Part shown: in pieces, positions 57,768-62,078 of the stretch
Layout of the letters: every line of letters starts with the position of its first letter
Position numbering within the stretch: the stretch's first letter is position 1
NCBI GenBank assembly: GCA_016882265.1
Contig: VGVB01000013.1
Coordinates: 1 to 62,078 of the forward strand
Source: Gammaproteobacteria bacterium
GTDB lineage: Bacteria > Pseudomonadota > Gammaproteobacteria > Steroidobacterales > Steroidobacteraceae
Length of the DNA stretch: 62,078 nucleotides
Direction: 5' to 3'
The notes under the pieces: model-generated
Databases searched by the model: none
What the model was told of the DNA's origin: nothing
What the model saw: only the letters and a program-made list of their open reading frames with translations
Program-made: the position numbers and the translations under genes

Positions 57768-57804
57768 GGGCTGCGGGCCGGGACACTCGGCCAATGCAGC
57801 AGGC
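57768..57804 (+). repeat. Half-head unit before repeat copy 3
   Basis: GGGCTGCGGGCCGGGACACT followed by CGGCCAATGCAGCAGGC. It duplicates the head of copy 3 and matches the half-unit at 57451-57489 apart from a few substitutions. Confidence 0.7.
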
Positions 57805-58009
57805 GGGCTGCGGGCCGGGACACTCGCTCGCTCGCGCGAGCCCGATTTACGCGCTCGCTCGCGAGGTCCCAGCCCCCGCCCGCTGTGTTGCCGCGGGAAG
57901 GAACGCAGCATCGCCCGGCGCCGGCGAGGCGGACGGGGCCCGCGAGCGGACTCGTAAAGATCGGCCGAGTTCGCGAGCGGGACCCCGGTCGCCGAACCGG
58001 CGCCGCGGG
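57805..58009 (+). repeat. Structured intergenic repeat, copy 3
   Basis: Head GGGCTGCGGGCCGGGACACT. CGAGCCCGATTTACGCGCTC (57837-57856) matches copy 1 closely. The middle hairpin is degenerate here. The right hairpin is GCGGACTCG (57946-57954), loop TAAAGATCGGC, CGAGTTCGC (57966-57974), where an A-to-G change leaves a G-T pair that would be a G-U wobble in RNA. The tail GGCGCCGCGGG runs into a 41-bp tandem repeat. Confidence 0.8.
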
Positions 58010-58066
58010 TAACGCGAGCGGGACCCCGGCCGCGCGAACCGGCGCCGCGGGTAACGCGAGCGCGAT
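57973..58066 (+). repeat. 41/42-bp tandem repeat, 2.25 units
   Basis: Unit 1 is 57973-58013, unit 2 is 58014-58055, and a partial third unit (GCGAGCGCGATT) is 58056-58066. Each begins GCGAGCGGGACCCCGG and ends GGCGCCGCGGGTAAC. Units differ by a few bases around CGCCG/CGCGCG. The partial unit abuts the stop codon of the GGDEF-EAL gene at 58067-58069, so the repeat may form the 3' end of that mRNA. Confidence 0.8.
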
Positions 58067-60736
58067 TCAGACGATCGGCGAGCGCTGCAGGCGCTCGGGC
58101 TGGGCGACGCCGTAGCCCTGCGCGTAGTCGACGCCGAGGCTGCGCAGCAGCTCGACGATCTCGGCGTTCTCGGCGAATTCGGCGATGGTCCGCTTGCCGG
58201 TCAGGTGACCGATCTCGTTGATCGAGCGCACCATCTCCCGGTCGATCGGGTCGTGCAGCATGCCGCGGACGAAACTGCCGTCGATCTTGAGAAAATCGAC
58301 CGGGAAATGCTTCAGATAGCCGAACGACGACAGCCCGGTACCGAAATCGTCGAGCGCGAAGCGGACGCCCAGCTCGCGCAGCGCCTGGATGAAGCGGCTG
58401 GCCTGCGAGAAGTTGGCGATCGCCGCGGTCTCGGTGATCTCGAAGCAGATGCGGCTCGCGTCGAGCCCGCTGCGGTGGAACTGTTCGATGACGAACGGCA
58501 GGAACTTGTCGTCGCCGAGGCTCTGCCCGGACAGGTTGATCGAACACAGCGCCAGCCGCTCGCGCTGATCGGCCTCCGAGACCAGCCAGCGCAGCGCGCT
58601 GCCGATCACCCAGCGATCGATGTTCGGCGTGATGCCGTAGCGCTCGGCGGCGGCGATGAACTGGTCCGGCGCGACGATCTTGCCGGTCTCGTCGCGCATG
58701 CGCAGCAGCAGCTCGAAGTGCTCACCCTGGTCCTCGACCTGCAGCGGCCGGATCGCCATCCGGAACAGCTCGAAGCGTGATTCCTCGAGCGCGTTGTTGA
58801 TGCGCGCGGCCCACTGCATCTCGCGCCGCCGGCGCATCAGATCGAGGTCGTTCTCCTCGAAGCAGTGCACCCGGTTGCGGCCCGACTCCTTGGCCGCGCC
58901 GCAGGCCGAGTCGGCGGCCGACAGGACCGTGGCGACGTCCCCGTTCTCGGCGGTGATCGGCACGACGCCGATCGAGCTGCTGAGCCGGAAGGTGCGGTCC
59001 TCCCAGGTGAAACGGAAGTTGCGGATCGCCTCGCATAGCGTCTCGGCGGTGCGCAGTGCTTCCTCCAGCGAGCAGCTTTCCAGCAGTACCCCGAACTCGT
59101 CGCCGCCGAGCCGGGCCAGCGTATCGCGCCAGCGCACGCGCGACTTCAGCAGCGCGCCGACCTGACCGAGCAGCGCATCACCGGCCGCGTGACCGCAGGT
59201 GTCGTTGACGATCTTGAACTGGTCGAGGTCGATGTAGCACAGCGCGTACGAGGTCTCGCGCGCCCGGGCGCTCTGCAGCGCGCGTTCCAGGCGGGTCTCG
59301 AACTCGCGCCGGTTGACCAGCCCGGTCAGCACGTCGTGGCTGGCGTGATAGGTCAGGCGGCGGTTCAGCTCGCGCGACTCCGACACGTCGTGGAACACCA
59401 GCACGCCGCCGGTCACCACGCCGCCGCCGTCGCGGATCGGCGCAGCGGTGCTCTCGACGTACAGCTCGTTGCCGTCGCGCCGGATCAGCAGCATCGGCCG
59501 CGGCGACTTGACCGGCCGGATCCGGCGCACGGCGCCGGCCAGCGGATTCTCCAGCGGCTCGCAGGTCTCCTCGTGGAAGGCCCGGAAGATCTCGTCGACC
59601 GAACGGCCGAGCGCATCCTCGAGGCGCCAGCCGGTCAGCTCCGCGGCAACCGGGTTCAGGTACTCGACGCGGCCATGCGCGTCGCAGGTGATCACGCCGT
59701 CGCCGATCGACTGCAGCGTGATCTGCGCACTCTCCTTCTCGCGGAACAGCGCTTCCTCGTACAGCTTGCGGTCGGTGATGTCGAACTCGACACCGATCAG
59801 GCGCCGCAGCCGGCCCTCGGCATCGACGCGCGCGCGCGCGCGGCCGATGACCCAGCGCCACTCGCCGTCGGCATGGCGCAGGCGGTGCATGCTCTCGAAG
59901 ATCGGCGTCCGGCCGGCGATGTGCTCGCGCATCGCGACGCTGACGCGCGCCAGATCGTCCGGGTGCACGAGCCGATGCCAGTCCGGCGAGGTCAGCAGGT
60001 CGTCGGGGGCGTAGCCGAGCATCGCCTTCCAGCGCGGCGAGAACCAGGTGCGGTTCTGGATCGCGTCGTAGTCCCACAGCCCGTCATTGGCGCAGGGCAG
60101 CGCCAGTTCCTGACGCTCCTGCAGGCTGGCGAGCCGGTCCGCCAGCGCCATGCGCTCGAGTCCGGTCGCAAGGCTGGTGCCGACCAGCTTCAGCAGCAGG
60201 TGCAGATTGACGTCCCAGCCGTCGCGCGGCCCGGCCGCGGCGAAAGCGAGGAAACCGCGCACCGTGCCCTGCACCGCGAAGGCGATCAGCAGCAGCGAGC
60301 GCATCGCCAGCCCGGCCAGCCGCACCGCGTCGGCGGCCTGCTCCGGTCGCACCGCGACCGTGTCGCGGAACTCGAGGATGCGGACGTGCTCGAGGCGCGA
60401 GCGGATCCACGGCAGCGATTCGAGGCTCTCGCCGCGCAGGACCTCGGGGCGGCACTGCGCGAACGGCGTGCGCGCGACCGCGATCGACTCGATGGTCTCA
60501 CCGCGGCCGTCGAGCAGCGCGAGGAACACCGCATCCGTGGCGGTCGCCTCGCGCAGGATCTCGAGGTTCTGTCGGATCACCGCATCGGCGGTGGCCGGCG
60601 TCAGGCTCTGGAAGTCGACCGCGACCTTGGTGCAGGCGATGTCGATTCCGAGTGGTGGGCGTACCGCCCGCGGCTGCCAGAGCTTCGCGGAAAGAATGTC
60701 CGAAGCGGTGAAATCGGTCAGCTTCTCGCTCTGCAC
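58067..60736 (-). CDS. GAF-PAS-PAS-GGDEF-EAL cyclic-di-GMP signalling protein
   Basis: An 889-residue cytoplasmic protein. A GAF-like domain (about 35-190) is followed by PAS 1 (205-330, with DGLWDYDAIQNRTWFSPRW and GEWRWVIGRARARVD) and PAS 2 (335-455, with IGDGVITCDAHGRVEYLNP). The GGDEF domain (460-620) keeps RLGGDEFGVLL near 540-550, so cyclase activity is possible. The EAL domain (640-885) has FELLLRM where EAL is usual, but keeps the catalytic Glu, INLSGQSL, FEITET, LDDFGTG and LKIDGSF. It probably couples a sensed signal to c-di-GMP turnover, with net direction unknown. The GTG at 60736 is the start, after GAGAAG. Repeats lie right at its 3' end. Confidence 0.92.
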   Translation of the reverse strand: MQSEKLTDFTASDILSAKLWQPRAVRPPLGIDIACTKVAVDFQSLTPATADAVIRQNLEILREATATDAVFLALLDGRGETIESIAVARTPFAQCRPEVLRGESLESLPWIRSRLEHVRILEFRDTVAVRPEQAADAVRLAGLAMRSLLLIAFAVQGTVRGFLAFAAAGPRDGWDVNLHLLLKLVGTSLATGLERMALADRLASLQERQELALPCANDGLWDYDAIQNRTWFSPRWKAMLGYAPDDLLTSPDWHRLVHPDDLARVSVAMREHIAGRTPIFESMHRLRHADGEWRWVIGRARARVDAEGRLRRLIGVEFDITDRKLYEEALFREKESAQITLQSIGDGVITCDAHGRVEYLNPVAAELTGWRLEDALGRSVDEIFRAFHEETCEPLENPLAGAVRRIRPVKSPRPMLLIRRDGNELYVESTAAPIRDGGGVVTGGVLVFHDVSESRELNRRLTYHASHDVLTGLVNRREFETRLERALQSARARETSYALCYIDLDQFKIVNDTCGHAAGDALLGQVGALLKSRVRWRDTLARLGGDEFGVLLESCSLEEALRTAETLCEAIRNFRFTWEDRTFRLSSSIGVVPITAENGDVATVLSAADSACGAAKESGRNRVHCFEENDLDLMRRRREMQWAARINNALEESRFELFRMAIRPLQVEDQGEHFELLLRMRDETGKIVAPDQFIAAAERYGITPNIDRWVIGSALRWLVSEADQRERLALCSINLSGQSLGDDKFLPFVIEQFHRSGLDASRICFEITETAAIANFSQASRFIQALRELGVRFALDDFGTGLSSFGYLKHFPVDFLKIDGSFVRGMLHDPIDREMVRSINEIGHLTGKRTIAEFAENAEIVELLRSLGVDYAQGYGVAQPERLQRSPIV

Positions 60737-60836
60737 CGTCGCTTCTCGACTGGGATCTCCCCCTGCCGCCCTTCGCGCGTGTCCTGCGTCCCCGGCAGTT
60801 ACGGCGCATTCTGTCAGAAACTCTCAAGAATGCAAG

Positions 60837-61592
60837 CTAAGCGCATGTTTCCATTGACAGCGCCTTGCGTGCCTCCTGTTCGAGCCGGTCCAGCTCGGCG
60901 GCCATGTCGCGCTGCCACGCGGCCAGCCCCGCCGCGTCGAGCCGCTTCGGTGCGATCCGTGGCGCCCCGACCGCGAGCACCGCACGCGTGAATGGCAGTG
61001 GCAGGACGAACCGGTCCCAGGTCCGGAATACGTACGCGTGCCGGGCGGCGAAGGCCATCGGCACCATCGGCTTGCCGGACAACTGCGACAGCAGGATCGC
61101 GCCCGGCTTGAACTCGTCCGCTGGCCCGCGCGGGCCGTCCGGGGTCAGCGCCGGCGAGACACCCTCGCGCGTGATCGCCTCGTAGAAGTCGCGCAGCGCG
61201 CGGGCTCCGGTCTGGTTGGCGGAACCGCGGATCGCGTGACCACCGGTGCGCCGCACCAGCATTGCGGGCATCTCGCCATCGACCGACGGACTGACGAGGA
61301 AGCCGAGCCGCAGGCCGCGGTCGCGGTGCGCGAGCAGGTATTGCACCGGCAGCAACTGGTGCCGGTGCCAATACACCGGGATCACCGCGCCGTGCGCGCC
61401 GAGCGCGGCCGCCAGGTGCTCGTCACCCAGCACGCGTTCGACGCGCGTCATCGCCCACCACAGGCGGATTACCAGTTCCGCGATCCGCGCCCCGATCCGG
61501 TACAGCGCGAGCCGCGGCGGCGTCAGGCGCCGGTTCGAGCGCGTGAGCCGGCGGTACAGCGTGTTGCGCGACGCAGGCGTGGGTTCGTTCAT
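60837..61592 (-). CDS. Lysophospholipid acyltransferase-like protein (DUF374)
   Basis: A 251-residue membrane-associated acyltransferase-like protein. The DUF374 core is AVIPVYWHRHQLLPVQYLL near residues 68-86 (the His region), GFLVSPSVDGEM near 95-106, and ALTPDGPRGPADEFKPGAI near 146-164, the acceptor-side signature. It resembles the glycerophospholipid acyltransferase superfamily, but the substrate is unknown. The start is ATG 61592 (MNEPTPASRN); the long upstream frame overlaps the PPTase and is rejected. It is coupled to the PPTase by a 4-nt overlap. The 100 bp between this gene and the GGDEF-EAL start are comparatively AT-rich and probably hold that gene's promoter. Confidence 0.87.
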   Translation of the reverse strand: MNEPTPASRNTLYRRLTRSNRRLTPPRLALYRIGARIAELVIRLWWAMTRVERVLGDEHLAAALGAHGAVIPVYWHRHQLLPVQYLLAHRDRGLRLGFLVSPSVDGEMPAMLVRRTGGHAIRGSANQTGARALRDFYEAITREGVSPALTPDGPRGPADEFKPGAILLSQLSGKPMVPMAFAARHAYVFRTWDRFVLPLPFTRAVLAVGAPRIAPKRLDAAGLAAWQRDMAAELDRLEQEARKALSMETCA

Positions 61593-62078
61593 GACGCACC
61601 TGTGATCCGGTCGTCGCGGTCCCCGAACAGCGCAGCCGGATCGGGCCAGCTCACCTGCGGCGCCGCCAGCGGCAGCGCACTGGCGAGGGTCAGGCGCAGG
61701 CCCGGGGCCGGCGTCAGGCGCTGCAGGTACCAGCGACGGCCGGCATGATGGCCGATCTCGCCGTCGATCTCGACCTGCGCAGCCGCGGTGACATCGGCAC
61801 CGGCGGCCTTGAGCACGGCTTCCTTGCTGGTCCACAGCCTGACGGCATCGACCCGGCCCGCGCGCATGGCGCGGCGCTCGAGTTCGGTCGTCAGGAGGCG
61901 CAACTGGTCAGGCTCGGCGGCGCCATCGGGCTCGAGATCCACGCCGATCGCGAGGCCCGGCATGGCGAGCGCGCAGGCGGCGTACCCCGCCGCATGCGTG
62001 ATGCTGAAAGCCGGCCCGCCCGGCCAGTACGGGCGTCCGCCTGGCTCGCGCCGCAGACGCGCCGGCAGCCGGCGCCAG
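61589..62078 (-). CDS. 4'-phosphopantetheinyl transferase (Sfp type), 5' end cut by window
   Basis: Transfers phosphopantetheine from CoA to a carrier-protein Ser. About 162 residues are visible to the stop; the start is beyond 62078. Reading from the edge gives PYWPGGPAFSITHAAGYAAC, the substrate loop with the FSITH (usually FSISH) motif. Next come AIGVDLEPDG (Mg-binding Asp and Glu) and VRLWTSKEAVLKAAG, the W-x2-KEA-x3-K catalytic signature. The C-terminal 60 residues are beta-rich. The neighbour is the DUF374 acyltransferase, so a role in a lipid or polyketide carrier pathway is possible. The gene links to pantothenate synthesis only through CoA. Confidence 0.9.
   Translation of the reverse strand, partial: WRRLPARLRREPGGRPYWPGGPAFSITHAAGYAACALAMPGLAIGVDLEPDGAAEPDQLRLLTTELERRAMRAGRVDAVRLWTSKEAVLKAAGADVTAAAQVEIDGEIGHHAGRRWYLQRLTPAPGLRLTLASALPLAAPQVSWPDPAALFGDRDDRITGAS

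Noticed and set aside
57451..58066. CRISPR array suspected from the repeated GGGCTGCGGGCCGGGAC blocks
   Set aside because: Spacing is irregular, repeats are divergent, the spacers are themselves repeated, and no cas gene is nearby.
56007..58115. 702-codon plus-strand frame crossing pyrC, rnt, grxD and the repeat cluster
   Set aside because: It is a shadow in the genes and a translation of the intergenic repeats at the end. Repeat copies differ by lengths that are not multiples of three, so the frame is not conserved.
57594..58547. 317-codon minus-strand frame through the repeat copies into the GGDEF-EAL gene
   Set aside because: It is out of frame with the EAL domain, and its N-terminal half is non-coding repeat sequence on the wrong side of a real stop.

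Overview
This is a GC-rich chromosomal segment (roughly 70% G+C by eye), almost entirely coding, from a bacterium whose gene neighbourhoods are gammaproteobacterial: nnr|queG, pcnB-folK-panB-panC, lptG-lptF|pepA-holC-valS, hda next to the DUF2066/purM-purN divergon, mrp-dcd near metG, and pyrC-rnt/grxD. Many starts are GTG or TTG, and most operon junctions overlap by 1-17 nt. I cannot assign a genus; a Chromatiales/Ectothiorhodospira-like or other deep gammaproteobacterial lineage fits the GC content and gene order, but this is inference.

Layout. 1-6270: cut-off nnr, queG, and a minus-strand operon for RNA polyadenylation, folate, deoxynucleoside salvage and pantothenate (pcnB, folK, dNK, panB, panC). 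6287-9063: promoter and intact tRNA-Glu(CUC), followed by a 2.6-kb islet holding only a PstI/BsuBI-type restriction-modification pair, bounded by 50-bp direct repeats of the tRNA 3' half and lacking an integrase. 9066-12193: unknown membrane protein, unknown soluble protein, RDD protein, and a luciferase-like oxidoreductase. 12190-24214: LPS export permeases lptG/lptF divergent from a probable eight-gene operon (pepA, holC, small conserved gene, valS, MoxR ATPase, DUF58, transglutaminase, MtfA peptidase). 24187-29031: tightly overlapping minus-strand operon pssA, uracil-DNA glycosylase, rimI, prfC, MFS transporter. 29116-35114: proS, a lytic transglycosylase, a truncated GFA protein, a CPA2 antiporter, a full GFA protein, a DUF1330 protein, acylphosphatase, a WrbA-like protein and DUF2069. 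35121-41509: hda, CDP-alcohol phosphatidyltransferase and DUF2066, divergent from purM-purN-DUF3108; then dcd and mrp. 41624-48940: an 797-residue HEAT-repeat/Ser-Thr kinase, two PilT-family ATPases, metG, nth. 49435-57329: pyruvate dehydrogenase operon aceE-aceF-lpd, divergent from pyrC-rnt, with convergent grxD. 58067-62078: GAF-PAS-PAS-GGDEF-EAL protein, DUF374 acyltransferase and a phosphopantetheinyl transferase cut by the window end.

Most of the window is housekeeping. The parts that stand out are (i) the integrase-less restriction-modification islet in tRNA-Glu, (ii) a structured intergenic repeat family, present in three full copies in the two largest non-coding gaps (48941-49434 and 57330-58066), whose hairpin shows a compensatory base-pair change between copies, (iii) the HEAT-kinase/PilT/PilT cassette sitting where other gammaproteobacteria have mrp directly facing metG, and (iv) a repeated design of divergent promoters in which both strands share one AT-rich -10 patch. 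I saw no hairpin plus T-tract terminator, no CRISPR array, no rRNA, and no transposase or integrase.
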